From NCBI GenBank assembly GCA_024403455.1, contig JAKSRR010000018.1, positions 1 to 64,000 of the forward strand: a DNA stretch of 64,000 bases, read 5' to 3'. Both the position numbers and the translations under genes were made by a program. The stretch is from Lachnospiraceae bacterium (lineage in GTDB: Bacteria > Bacillota > Clostridia > Lachnospirales > Lachnospiraceae). The notes below the pieces were generated by a model that saw nothing but the letters and a program-made list of their open reading frames with translations, was not told where the DNA came from and searched no databases. This document shows, in pieces, positions 54,219 to 63,115 of the stretch (position 1 is the stretch's first letter; every line of letters begins with the position of its first letter).

Positions 54219-54247
54219 ACACCCATTCACCTACCGTGTCAATAGGT
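54219..54247. promoter_or_regulatory. Rrf2-type operator with perfect ACCTA-N9-TAGGT dyad, over the iscS -35 box
   Basis: The dyad arms are 54229-54233 and 54243-54247. The minus-strand TTGACA (54237-54242) inside it serves as iscS -35, with a weak -10 TAGTTT at 54214-54219. The whole 29-bp element recurs at 52463-52491 before metY with three differences. Binding by the adjacent Rrf2 protein is inferred. Confidence 0.7.
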
Positions 54248-54262
54248 ATAAAGGAGCGTGTT

Positions 54263-54658
54263 ATGATTTCAACAAAAGGAAGATATGCAATCAGACTCAT
54301 GATTGACCTCGCAGAACAAAATGCTGGTACGCCTGTACCCTTAGATACCATCGCTGCTCGTCAGGATATTTCAAAAAAATATTTAGAAAGCATCGTAAAG
54401 CTGTTAGTTACTGGCAAGCTCGTCAAAGGAGCCAGCGGGAAAAATGGTGGTTACTACTTAACAAGAGAACCTAAAGATTACACAATCTTGGAAATTCTTT
54501 TGCTTACAGAAGGATCTATGGCTACCGTTGCCTGCCTAGAAAAGAATGCAGAAAAATGCCCGCGCCAAAAGAAGTGCAAGACCGTATCTATGTGGCGCGA
54601 TTATGACAAAATGGTAAAGGATTACTTTTCAAAGATTACCATTCAGGATTTACTGTAA
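54263..54658 (+). CDS. Rrf2-family regulator with Fe-S type cysteines (IscR/CymR-like)
   Basis: I use the ATG at 54263 (131 aa), with AAGGAG 6-7 nt upstream; the longer frame begins inside iscS. The N-terminal winged helix has MISTKGRYAIRLMIDLA, the IDTIAARQDIS-type recognition helix region and KGASGKNGGYYL, all Rrf2 hallmarks. Cysteines at 91, 99 and 105 match the place of the cluster ligands in IscR, which CymR lacks. It is divergent from iscS-iscU and probably represses them and metY through the shared operator. Confidence 0.9.
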   Translation: MISTKGRYAIRLMIDLAEQNAGTPVPLDTIAARQDISKKYLESIVKLLVTGKLVKGASGKNGGYYLTREPKDYTILEILLLTEGSMATVACLEKNAEKCPRQKKCKTVSMWRDYDKMVKDYFSKITIQDLL

Positions 54659-54685
54659 AATGATTCTTTCGTAATTACCCATAAG

Positions 54686-54718
54686 AAAAAAGGTGAAGCA
54701 ACACGCTTCACCTTTTTT
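54686..54718. terminator. Bidirectional terminator between rrf2 and the formate/nitrite channel gene
   Basis: GGTGAAGC (54692-54699) pairs with GCTTCACC (54705-54712), flanked by AAAAAA and TTTTTT, so it can end both convergent transcripts. Confidence 0.92.
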
Positions 54719-54739
54719 ATAAATACATTTTCTAACAAG

Positions 54740-55579
54740 CTATTGATTCGTCTTTAAATTGTTCTTGTGAATCAGATAGAGCGGAAGGGCAATGAAAACC
54801 ATTCCACCCACAATATTTCCCAAAGTAACAGGAATCAAGTTATTCACAAAGAAACCACCAAGGTTCATGGAATCAATCTGCTCTGCAGTCATACCAGCAT
54901 CAATGGCAGCTGCACAGTATGCTTCATTTGTCTTTGCCAGAAGTCCAGCAGGGATGTAATACATATTTGCAACACAGTGCTCATATCCGCCAATAACAAA
55001 AGCCCAAATGGTAAAGAAGATTCCCAGAATCTTTCCTGCTGCATCATGGCATACACCAGCAATCAGTACACCAAGACAAACCAAAACATTGCAAAGAATA
55101 CCGGAAGTAAAGGCCTTCATAAACGACAGATTCATCTTATTGTATGCCGTCTTAATGGTTGCTGCGCCTAAGGCACCATTACCAAAATTCAGCTGTCCAC
55201 ACTGATTCACTAAAACGACAACAATGAGGGAACCAACCATATTGAAGATAAAGACAACGCACAGCACTCTGATGACATCAATAACTTTAACGCGCTTACC
55301 AAATACACCAAAAATCATAAGACAGTCGCCGGTAAACAATTCGCCACCAATCAAAACCACAAGAATTAAACCAACCGGGAAGATTGCTCCTGCAAGTGTT
55401 TTGGCAAGACCCGTATTCGCAATCCCATAGGTCGCTGCACTACTGCTAGATCCACCAATTGCAATAAACATTCCCGCAAATATCGCAAGAAGAACAAGTT
55501 TTCCAAAAGACAACTTTGCCTTTCCTTCGTACACTGCCATATTACCAGCAATTAACTCTGAAATCTTTTTTGTTCCCAC
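54740..55579 (-). CDS. Formate/nitrite transporter family channel
   Basis: The 279-aa protein has six membrane helices. FNT family marks are the N-terminal AVYEGKAKLSFGK, FIAIGGSSSSAATYG, GGELFTGDCLM and GGYEHCVANMYYIPAGL, the last with the central His that gates anion passage. It moves formate, nitrite or hydrosulfide; formate is likely in a fermenter, but hydrosulfide would fit the sulfur genes around it. It starts at GTG after GGAGG. Promoter at 55688-55716, leader about 100 nt. Confidence 0.92.
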   Translation of the reverse strand: MGTKKISELIAGNMAVYEGKAKLSFGKLVLLAIFAGMFIAIGGSSSSAATYGIANTGLAKTLAGAIFPVGLILVVLIGGELFTGDCLMIFGVFGKRVKVIDVIRVLCVVFIFNMVGSLIVVVLVNQCGQLNFGNGALGAATIKTAYNKMNLSFMKAFTSGILCNVLVCLGVLIAGVCHDAAGKILGIFFTIWAFVIGGYEHCVANMYYIPAGLLAKTNEAYCAAAIDAGMTAEQIDSMNLGGFFVNNLIPVTLGNIVGGMVFIALPLYLIHKNNLKTNQ

Positions 55580-55687
55580 TGTACAATTCCTCCGAAATCA
55601 AAATCAAAATGATGTTAGAGTCATAAAGTCGCTTCCAGGCTCTTGTACATAAGTTCACCAAGTCTTCAAAGCGCCTAGCCCCTGTAC

Positions 55688-55716
55688 ATCATAATGAAAA
55701 TCACGCTAAAAATCAA
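55688..55716 (-). promoter_or_regulatory. Sigma-A promoter of the formate/nitrite channel gene
   Basis: On the minus strand TTGATT (55711-55716), 17 bp, TATGAT (55688-55693). It lies in the 180-bp gap after mnmA. Confidence 0.75.
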
Positions 55717-55759
55717 CATTACGCTGGCCTTGCTATAGGATGCCATATGCACCGTCTTC

Positions 55760-56833
55760 TTACAAAACCACCTCTATAGTTCCTCCCCCAAGAACAGTAT
55801 CCCCCTCATAGAGTACTGCTGCCTGTCCAGCGGTTATCGCTCTCTGGGGTTTTTCAAAGACGACCTTCACTCTGCCGTCAGAAAGCGGATACACCTTCGC
55901 TGGCTGTTCCACCTGACGGTAACGAATCTTTACATTGCAGGGAAATTCCTGCGTTGGCGTTTTCCCACTAATCCAGTTGAAATCCCCAGCAACAAAGGAT
56001 GTACCAAACAAATCCTGATTTTCCCCAAGGGTTACCGTGTTCTCTTCTAAATTTAATGCGGTCACATACAAGCGCTTATCTGCAGAAACCCCTAGGCCCT
56101 TTCTTTGTCCAATGGTATAACGCACAATACCCCTATGGGTTCCTAGTACATTGCCTTCCGTATCCACAAAATTTCCTGTCTCGTAAACCTTCCCTGTCTC
56201 CCGCTCCAAAAAGGCACCATAGTCTCCATCCGGCACAAAACAAATATCCTGGCTATCCGGTTTTTCAGCATTAACAAACTGACTATCCTGCGCCAGTTTC
56301 CGCACCTCTGACTTTTTTAAGGCCCCCAGTGGAAACTGCACATGTGCTAACTGTTGCTGGGTAAGGGAATACAAAACATAGCTCTGATCCTTAGTATCAT
56401 CCAGGGCTTTTTTCAATTTATATTCGCCATCCTCGAATTCTATTCTGACATAGTGTCCCGTAACAATACACTCACAGCCTAATGCTTCCGCTCTCTGAAA
56501 AAGTTTTTCAAACTTCATAAAACGGTTGCAGTCAATACAGGGATTAGGTGTTCTGCCCGCCTCATAGGCATCCACAAATCGCTTGATAACACACTCATGA
56601 AATCCGTCCTTGAAATTAAAGACATAATGCTCCATGCCAAGGTCGCCTGCAACGCGTCTGGCATCCTCCACATCATCTAAGCTACAGCAGGTATGTCCAT
56701 TGTCCAATCCGATATCATCATTATCATATAACTTCATGGTACAACCAACACAGTCATACCCTGCATCCTTCATCAGCTTTGCTGCCAACGAGGAATCCAC
56801 TCCTCCACTCATGGCAATAAGCGCTTTCTTCAT
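55760..56833 (-). CDS. mnmA: tRNA-specific 2-thiouridylase MnmA
   Basis: I use the ATG at 56833 (357 aa), with AAAGGAAG upstream, so that the protein starts MKKALIAMSGGVDSS, with the PP-loop at the very N-terminus as usual. The catalytic cysteines are in TPNPCIDCNRFMKF and SQDICFVPDGDY. It adds sulfur to U34 of tRNAs for Lys, Glu and Gln, using sulfur from a cysteine desulfurase; iscS is encoded close by. The gene upstream, 49 nt away, is another tRNA-thiolation-like PP-loop protein. Confidence 0.95.
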   Translation of the reverse strand: MKKALIAMSGGVDSSLAAKLMKDAGYDCVGCTMKLYDNDDIGLDNGHTCCSLDDVEDARRVAGDLGMEHYVFNFKDGFHECVIKRFVDAYEAGRTPNPCIDCNRFMKFEKLFQRAEALGCECIVTGHYVRIEFEDGEYKLKKALDDTKDQSYVLYSLTQQQLAHVQFPLGALKKSEVRKLAQDSQFVNAEKPDSQDICFVPDGDYGAFLERETGKVYETGNFVDTEGNVLGTHRGIVRYTIGQRKGLGVSADKRLYVTALNLEENTVTLGENQDLFGTSFVAGDFNWISGKTPTQEFPCNVKIRYRQVEQPAKVYPLSDGRVKVVFEKPQRAITAGQAAVLYEGDTVLGGGTIEVVL

Positions 56834-56882
56834 ACTGCTTCCTTTCCATCTTTTGGCATAGAATTCTTCCAAACTCTACACT

Positions 56883-58034
56883 CTATTCTTTATCATACGT
56901 ATCTAAGAAATGATGTCTGACGCCCTTTTCTTTGTAAGCAATAATGGTACTCAGACTTACATTCTCCACGCTTTTAAAAATATTCGACTCCACAAAGGGA
57001 TTCACCTTTTTCAGGTCTGCTATCAGTTTCTTAATCTCCAATCGTTTGGAATTACTGGTTCCATCATCCCTGCAGCTGGAACATGTCTCCGTAAAATGGC
57101 ATGCACACTGCAGAAAATGTAAATCATTATAATCTCTCCAGTGCTTGATGTCCTCTTCACGAATGAGGTACAGCGGTCTGATGAGTTCCATCCCTGCAAA
57201 GTTGGTACTATGGAGTTTTGGCATCATGGTCTGCATCTGTCCGCCATAAAGCATTCCCATTAAAATGGTTTCAATCACGTCATCATAGTGGTGCCCTAAT
57301 GCAATTTTATTACATCCCAAATCCTGGGCATGTTTATAGAGATGGCCTCTTCGCATCCTTGCACACAGATAGCAAGGCGACTTTTCAATGGTATCCACCG
57401 CATCAAAAATATCCGATTCAAAAATCGTGATGGGGATATTCATTAGTTTTGCATTCTGTTCAATAATCTTTCTGTTCGCCGAACTGTACCCCGGGTCCAT
57501 CACAAGAAAGGTTAGTTCAAAGGCAAACTTATTGTGCCGCTTAAGTTCCTGGAATAATTTTGCCATCAGCATGGAATCTTTTCCGCCGGAAATACAAACC
57601 GCAATGTGGTCATTTTCCTTGACCAGTTCATACTCATTAATCGCCTTTGCAAATTTCGTGAACAATTCCTTATGGAATTTTTTTCGAATGCTTAATTCAA
57701 TCTGCGCATTGCGCTCTGTTCCGTTTACGGTGTCTTCTTCCATCTTCAAAGACAAGTAACTGTAGTATCCCCCCGCTAGTGAGTATGCTTCATAGCCGTC
57801 TTTCCTAAGCTGTACGGCAGCCTCAGTGCTAACCACTCCGCGAGCACAGTAAAGGACGATTCGCTTGTCTATAGGGAGTTCTTTTTTTCTTTCCGCAAGG
57901 TTACTGTTTGGAATCCAGCGTGCACCGCTAATGCCACCATAGGATACAGATCCCTCATCTCGAAGATCCACCCACAGGTATTCTGTGTCCTTCCAGTTTT
58001 TCACTTCTTCATAGGAAATTTCCACTTTTTCCAT
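56883..58034 (-). CDS. Rhodanese - TtcA-like PP-loop fusion protein
   Basis: I use the ATG at 58034 (383 aa); the longer frame begins at TTG without SD. Residues 5-95 are a rhodanese domain with the active Cys63 in YCARGVV, which would carry a persulfide. The rest is a TtcA-type PP-loop ATPase with SGGKDS (149-154), the CYLC pair (221, 224), GHHYDDVIET and a second Cys group in CACHFTETCSSC. TtcA proteins thiolate C32 of tRNA through an Fe-S cluster; the fused rhodanese would deliver sulfur. The tRNA target is not proven. mnmA follows 49 nt downstream. Confidence 0.82.
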   Translation of the reverse strand: MEKVEISYEEVKNWKDTEYLWVDLRDEGSVSYGGISGARWIPNSNLAERKKELPIDKRIVLYCARGVVSTEAAVQLRKDGYEAYSLAGGYYSYLSLKMEEDTVNGTERNAQIELSIRKKFHKELFTKFAKAINEYELVKENDHIAVCISGGKDSMLMAKLFQELKRHNKFAFELTFLVMDPGYSSANRKIIEQNAKLMNIPITIFESDIFDAVDTIEKSPCYLCARMRRGHLYKHAQDLGCNKIALGHHYDDVIETILMGMLYGGQMQTMMPKLHSTNFAGMELIRPLYLIREEDIKHWRDYNDLHFLQCACHFTETCSSCRDDGTSNSKRLEIKKLIADLKKVNPFVESNIFKSVENVSLSTIIAYKEKGVRHHFLDTYDKE

Positions 58035-58100
58035 TTCACGTTTTCCTAACTCAAATATATTCCCCGCGTCACCATCCGCTCGCGGTCCTGGCAAGAGTGC

Positions 58101-60311
58101 CTATCTTCTTAAACAATAGGTTTCAATAAGTTCTTCCATTGCCTTCGGATTAATTGGCTTACTTAAATAATCATCAAAACCTTCCGCTATGTACGTTTCC
58201 CGAATGCCCGAAATTGCATTCGCCGTCAGCGCAACGAAAATTACATTTTCTGTAGAAATATCCGGATGATCTTTCACTGCATGTAGCGTTTCGATACCAT
58301 CCATTTCCGGCATCATATGATCTAAGAACACAAGGTCAAAGGCCTGCTTCTTCATCAGTTCGATACACTCCTGCCCACTACTGCAGATAGTCACATTTGC
58401 ATGGGTTGGTTTTAATAATCCTCTTGCAACCTTTAGGTTAATCTGTGTATCGTCCACTATCAGAATGTTTACCCCTGTTGCATCAATGTGATTCATATCT
58501 TTCTTTTCCGTCTTAGCGCTGGTTCTAAAATCTCCCAAGGGCTTGTCATCCATTACGCGCTGCGGCAGAAGAACAGAGAATGTTGATCCCTTGCCATAGG
58601 TACTCTCAACCTGTACAGAACCCTGCATCATTTCAATCAGTCGTTTCGTAATCGCCAGACCTAAACCCGTTCCCTCAATATTCTTATTTTTCTTTTCATC
58701 TACACGAGAGAAACTTTCAAATAGTTGTGAAAGATCTTCCTCTTTGATACCAATACCCGTATCTTTTACGACAATCTCTAACTCCACCATCTCTTTTTCT
58801 GTCATTTTTGCGCCCACATGAAGTTCCACTGTTCCTTCATGGGTATACTTCACAGCATTATTAAGCAGATTAATGATTACCTGACGAACACGATTCACAT
58901 CTCCGTATAACACCGACGGAAGATTCTCCGCAGCCGTCACAAGTAGTGTAAGCCCTTTGTCCTTTGCTTTAATATCGATTAGATCTACCACATCCTTAAT
59001 CAGTCTTGCAAGTTCATATTTATCCTCAATAATATCAATCTTTCCCGCTTCAATCTTGGAGAAGTCTAAAATATCATTGATAATAGATAACAGGTTGTTA
59101 CCCGCGTTTCTTATATCCTGCATATAAGAAATCAGCGACTCATCCTGACACTCTCGCAGAGCGATCTCATTCATACCGATAATGGCATTAATCGGCGTAC
59201 GAATCTCGTGGGACATATTGGCAAGGAACTGGCTCTTTGCCACATTGGCAGCATTGGCAGAGTCCACCGCAATTGCCAGTTCTTCATTCATCTCATTCAA
59301 TGTTTCAATATACTTCTGTTGTTCCGTATCATCCCATATTTCTACAACATAACCATAGGAACGCTTCTTCCCGGAATCATAGGCCTTCATGCTGCAGCGT
59401 AAAGACCGCTCTTCTCTCTCATACCGTTTTACACTGGTATTCCCCTCTTCAAACTGATCGATCCAATTCACAAACTCTTTTACAACCCACGGATTCTTCA
59501 CCTCGCGGTCAATATCCAGTTCCTTCAGTTCTGGGAAATAGTATAATGCTGTTTCATCCGCTCCAACAAAACACCGCTTTGCATCAAAAATAATACATCC
59601 TCGGTCTTTACTGTTCTCACTAATATTCACTGCCATTTGAGAAACGTCATAAAGTCCAATGCGACGGATTACCCCCAGAATGACATATTCCATAAGCACG
59701 TATCCATAGGGCAGAATGTCGAATCCTAATCCGATAAACATTTCCACAAAATACATTAATATGATAGCCAGCAATAACGCTCCCAGTGCCATCGTGTATT
59801 TATAGGAAATCTTTCGTCTGTGAAATGCTGAATAACCAACGATTATCATCGGAATAAGCATCATTATGACAACATATATTACGAACGGAAGATATAGTGG
59901 TCCAAACTCCATTTGAAGATGTGCCGCTCCTGCATAGGTTGCACGCTTTACGCTGATATATAATAACTTGTTATACCCAGATGTGAATGCAACCCCTAAG
60001 AAAAATAAACCAACAGCGGTCATAGGTACTGCAATCCACCTAGTTACTTTAATATGACAGATATCTAGGATACATAGAATAAAAAACATCATAACAAAAG
60101 TAGCATCTAAATAGGTAAACTGGTTTGCTACTAATGCCATTCCCGTATCTAAAGCGATGCTATAGGCAGTATATGCAAGACACACAACGGAAATTAATGT
60201 AAATAACACTACGTAGTAACTCGCTCTCCGATTTGAAATATTCTTCATCAGAATACGAAGTGCCAAAACAGACAGTAGAAATAGAGTTGCATACATGATG
60301 GAAATAATCAT
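58101..60311 (-). CDS. Hybrid sensor histidine kinase with 7TM N-terminus
   Basis: The 736-aa protein has seven hydrophobic segments in residues 5-220 (histidine-kinase 7TM type) and a PAS-like region (about 230-330, ending [18 protein letters not shown]). A HisKA with H368 in SHEIRTP follows, then HATPase boxes ([20 protein letters not shown]) and a C-terminal receiver with D664 in [11 protein letters not shown]. Unlike the two other hybrid kinases here it lacks an HPt domain. AAGGA precedes the ATG by 11 nt. It is 66 nt upstream of the rhodanese-PP-loop gene. The signal is unknown. Confidence 0.9.
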   Translation of the reverse strand: MIISIMYATLFLLSVLALRILMKNISNRRASYYVVLFTLISVVCLAYTAYSIALDTGMALVANQFTYLDATFVMMFFILCILDICHIKVTRWIAVPMTAVGLFFLGVAFTSGYNKLLYISVKRATYAGAAHLQMEFGPLYLPFVIYVVIMMLIPMIIVGYSAFHRRKISYKYTMALGALLLAIILMYFVEMFIGLGFDILPYGYVLMEYVILGVIRRIGLYDVSQMAVNISENSKDRGCIIFDAKRCFVGADETALYYFPELKELDIDREVKNPWVVKEFVNWIDQFEEGNTSVKRYEREERSLRCSMKAYDSGKKRSYGYVVEIWDDTEQQKYIETLNEMNEELAIAVDSANAANVAKSQFLANMSHEIRTPINAIIGMNEIALRECQDESLISYMQDIRNAGNNLLSIINDILDFSKIEAGKIDIIEDKYELARLIKDVVDLIDIKAKDKGLTLLVTAAENLPSVLYGDVNRVRQVIINLLNNAVKYTHEGTVELHVGAKMTEKEMVELEIVVKDTGIGIKEEDLSQLFESFSRVDEKKNKNIEGTGLGLAITKRLIEMMQGSVQVESTYGKGSTFSVLLPQRVMDDKPLGDFRTSAKTEKKDMNHIDATGVNILIVDDTQINLKVARGLLKPTHANVTICSSGQECIELMKKQAFDLVFLDHMMPEMDGIETLHAVKDHPDISTENVIFVALTANAISGIRETYIAEGFDDYLSKPINPKAMEELIETYCLRR

Positions 60312-60452
60312 TTTGCTTGTTTCCTTATCATTCCAATATATTATAAAGCCTCATAAGACCATACTTTCCATAATAGAATTTTACTCCATTTTCTGCACTG
60401 TTGACTAGTCTCCGCGCGGGTAAATTTATACGTAAGATAACCTTTCTTCAAG

Positions 60453-60480
60453 AAAAAATGCCACCCTGTTACGGTGGCAT
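60453..60480 (-). terminator. Terminator after the DUF1295 gene
   Basis: ATGCCACC (60459-60466) pairs with GGTGGCAT (60473-60480) over 7 nt; on the minus strand six T follow. About 28 nt past the stop. Confidence 0.88.
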
Positions 60481-60508
60481 TTCATAAAATCTCACTTCAT
60501 CATCAAAT

Positions 60509-61360
60509 CTATTTTCTAGGAAGCAGAAGCAGCCTAGAGGTGCATGCTTTATATACCTGATACTGCGGTCTTCTGGCAAGTTGTCTCTTTTCCATAAGGG
60601 GCACCGAAACTACATTAAAGAGAATCCCAACAGCTAGAAACCCAGTTCCATAATACCAATGCGACCACTCATATGGCAGCATCACTAGATACACTCCTAG
60701 CCAAAACGATATTTCTCCTAGGTAATTGGGATGGCGGGAATATTTCCAAAGGCCATGCTCACATACTTCTCCTGCATTTCCGTCTTTTAGGAATCTGTGC
60801 ATCTGCCGATCCGCAAACAGCTCCATTCCAATACCAAAGAGCATCACTAACAGTCCCGGAATCGACAGCCCGCCTAGTTTTGCTTTGGCGATTTCAAATA
60901 CGGGGAGCATGCCTGCAAAAACCACCAGCGTTGGCATCATATGAATCCCCCAAAAGTTAACAACGGGCCAGAAAATTCGCGGTGTTTCCTCCCGAAACTT
61001 TTTATATCTCCAGTCTTCATACGAAAAATCCGTGAACACCTCCATCCAATTTCCCGTAAGACGAAATGCCCAAAACAGAAATACCACCAGGAATGCAATC
61101 TGCATCACACTCCATGCACTATTTTTCAAATATATCCAGACCACCATTATAATGGGAGCCACCGACCAGTAAGCATCATATACACTTGAATTATGAGAAA
61201 TGACTGAAAATACAAAAACAATAATCGTTGCTACCACATCAAAAACAAACACTTTTAACATAAGAGACTGCACAGGAAGACTCGCTAGGTACCCTAGACC
61301 GAAAGCCAATATATAAATAAGGGCTATAATGAATAAATCTCTTGCTTTTTTCGTTTTCAT
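60509..61360 (-). CDS. DUF1295 / steroid 5-alpha-reductase-like membrane protein
   Basis: The 283-aa protein has about seven membrane segments and the family's C-terminal signature HGLWKYSRHPNYLGEISFWLG, together with FRLTGNWMEVFTDFSYEDWRYKKFR in the middle. This pattern is shared by DUF1295 proteins and isoprenylcysteine-methyltransferase-like enzymes; the NADPH- or SAM-dependent reaction cannot be decided. It stands between two terminators and looks monocistronic. Confidence 0.82.
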   Translation of the reverse strand: MKTKKARDLFIIALIYILAFGLGYLASLPVQSLMLKVFVFDVVATIIVFVFSVISHNSSVYDAYWSVAPIIMVVWIYLKNSAWSVMQIAFLVVFLFWAFRLTGNWMEVFTDFSYEDWRYKKFREETPRIFWPVVNFWGIHMMPTLVVFAGMLPVFEIAKAKLGGLSIPGLLVMLFGIGMELFADRQMHRFLKDGNAGEVCEHGLWKYSRHPNYLGEISFWLGVYLVMLPYEWSHWYYGTGFLAVGILFNVVSVPLMEKRQLARRPQYQVYKACTSRLLLLPRK

Positions 61361-61462
61361 CGGTTACCTCGTAATCACTATTTTTATGTATTTTATCACA
61401 GATGAATAGTCACTTTGCGGAACATCCCCTCATCCTATGTAAAGAACGCACTTTTTCCCAAA

Positions 61463-61494
61463 TAAAAAAGTGCCTGGCTTCATTCAGACACTTT
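61463..61494 (-). terminator. Terminator after larE
   Basis: AAAGTGCCTG (61467-61476) pairs with CAGACACTTT (61485-61494) with one G-U pair; on the minus strand TTTTTTATTT follows. Confidence 0.85.
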
Positions 61495-61516
61495 CAACTC
61501 GTTTTTTGTCATTTTT

Positions 61517-62263
61517 CTATGGTCTGCCGTTTGTATCAAATACAACCGTTCCAAAGTATTCTTTCAGTTCTGCCTCTATCTCTTCTCTGCGCTCGTAAAA
61601 CATCTCAAACTGTTCTTTAGGAAGCTGCAATTTCGCCTCTTCCCCAGAAACTCGAACCCGCAAATCACTAAACCCTAGTGACATGAGATAGTTCTCTGCT
61701 TTTTCAATCCGCACAAGTACCTCTGCAGTAATCCTCTCACCGCTACGAACCCTTGTTGCGAGACAGGCATATGCCGGCTTGTCCCAAGTGAACAATCCCG
61801 CTTCCTTTGATAATCTGCGGACATCACTTTTACACAACCCACAAATCTTCAGCGGAGACAATACGGATAATTCCCGAAGAGCCCTCATCCCCGGTCTGTC
61901 ACCCTCATCATCTGAGGCATTGGTACCATCCAGAAGGACTTCGTATCCATCCAAAGCAGCAGCCTCTCTGATTGCAGTAAAAATACGATTCTTACAATAG
62001 TAGCAACGATTCTGCGGATTCTTTATGATGTCTTCCTCGGCCAGCACATCCAGTGAAATCACTTTCATTGGAACAGATAGTTCCTCCGCTAGCCTTACTG
62101 CATCATCAAGTTCAAACTGCGGCTGAAACTGACTCTTTACGTAATACGCCGTTACTATAGCGTCTGCCGTTTTTGCCGCATACAATAGATATGCGGAGTC
62201 CACGCCACCCGAAAAAGCAATAGCGGCACGAGGATATTCCTTAAAAAAAGCAACTAAATCCAT
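61517..62263 (-). CDS. larE: Pyridinium-dinucleotide sulfurtransferase LarE
   Basis: The 248-aa protein has a PP-loop SGGVDS (18-23), CYYC (87-90), DGTNASDDEGDRPGMRAL and PAYACLATRVRSGERI, in which C167 matches the sacrificial cysteine of LarE. LarE adds sulfur to the nicotinic-acid-derived precursor of the nickel pincer cofactor of lactate racemase and related enzymes. It ends an apparent operon that runs from larC through two small membrane proteins. LarA and LarB are not in the window and may lie beyond the right edge or elsewhere. Confidence 0.93.
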   Translation of the reverse strand: MDLVAFFKEYPRAAIAFSGGVDSAYLLYAAKTADAIVTAYYVKSQFQPQFELDDAVRLAEELSVPMKVISLDVLAEEDIIKNPQNRCYYCKNRIFTAIREAAALDGYEVLLDGTNASDDEGDRPGMRALRELSVLSPLKICGLCKSDVRRLSKEAGLFTWDKPAYACLATRVRSGERITAEVLVRIEKAENYLMSLGFSDLRVRVSGEEAKLQLPKEQFEMFYERREEIEAELKEYFGTVVFDTNGRP

Positions 62264-62271
62264 GCGCTTGC

Positions 62272-62580
62272 TTAAGCCTTCTTACGATTTGCGATAACCT
62301 TCTTCGGATCTTTAATCAGAAGATATACCACCCAAACAATGAGTGCAAATGCAATTACAGAAAGTCCTAGGAAACTATCATTCACCATATCCTCCAGGGC
62401 AGGTGTAAAATATGCTTCCCTAAGTTCAATATATTCTGCGATAGCATCTACAAGCCACATAATGGATGCTCCCCAGAACATATAGCAAAGCAAACCCACT
62501 TTCATTTCTCTGGCTTTTTCGCTAGCATACCAAATTACTGTTACAACCACTGCAGCAATAATTGTAATTAATAATGTCAT
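62272..62580 (-). CDS. Small membrane protein in the lar cluster
   Basis: The 102-aa protein has three predicted membrane segments (about residues 3-20, 27-45 and 68-92) and a basic C-terminus. I do not recognise a family. AGGAG precedes the ATG, and larE starts 8 nt downstream. Position between the two lar genes suggests a shared task, perhaps membrane transport for the cofactor or its metal, but nothing in the sequence (no metal-binding His/Cys cluster) proves it. Confidence 0.7.
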   Translation of the reverse strand: MTLLITIIAAVVVTVIWYASEKAREMKVGLLCYMFWGASIMWLVDAIAEYIELREAYFTPALEDMVNDSFLGLSVIAFALIVWVVYLLIKDPKKVIANRKKA

Positions 62581-62640
62581 ACTAGTCTTCTCTCCTTGGT
62601 CTGCACGGTTTCAAAATGTTCAACCTTTATTTATTATGCA

Positions 62641-63048
62641 TTATACTGTTGCTGAGTTTTCTGCTTCTCTCGCCAGTTTCTTATCCTTTGCATGTAAAAC
62701 AGCTGTCATAATTCCCCAAATACCTGTTACTAAAACAGCCATACCTACACCAACGGTAGACATTTCATGTAAAACCCCAGCCATGCTATCAGCATTCTCT
62801 GCAGCTGTCAGGAAAGGGAAGAACGGCTGAATCTCTCCATGCCAGAAATGCTCAAATGCAAGTAATGCAGTACCACCATAAAGAAGAAGATTCAGTCTCT
62901 TTAACTTGGTAGAAACTTTTTCCTTTGCAACAGCCGCTGCTTCAGCAGCCTCCGCTGCATCTCCATGCTTTAACTCATGATGCTCCACAATCTTGGTTGC
63001 AATCGTTGTTACAATAGCCTCCGCTCCCGGTACTACAAAACATGCCAT
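62641..63048 (-). CDS. Conserved-looking small membrane protein in the lar cluster
   Basis: The 135-aa protein starts MACFVVPGAEAIVTTIATKIV, followed by an Ala/Glu-rich charged stretch (24-50) and three hydrophobic segments (about 52-66, 78-86, 98-118). HFWHGEIQPFFPFL and LHEMSTVGVGMAVLV look like conserved blocks; I recall similar proteins in other Clostridia near lar-type genes, but cannot confirm this. AGGAGG precedes the ATG. The second small membrane gene follows 60 nt on. Confidence 0.72.
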   Translation of the reverse strand: MACFVVPGAEAIVTTIATKIVEHHELKHGDAAEAAEAAAVAKEKVSTKLKRLNLLLYGGTALLAFEHFWHGEIQPFFPFLTAAENADSMAGVLHEMSTVGVGMAVLVTGIWGIMTAVLHAKDKKLAREAENSATV

Positions 63049-63115
63049 GGGGTAATCCTCCTTAAAAATAATTTCCTATACTTTATATTATACCTATATT
63101 TTACAGCATTGCCAC

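Noticed and set aside
55675-55746. 23-codon hydrophobic small ORF after mnmA on the minus strand
   Set aside because: It has only a weak SD and contains the promoter of the channel gene, so a chance frame is more likely.
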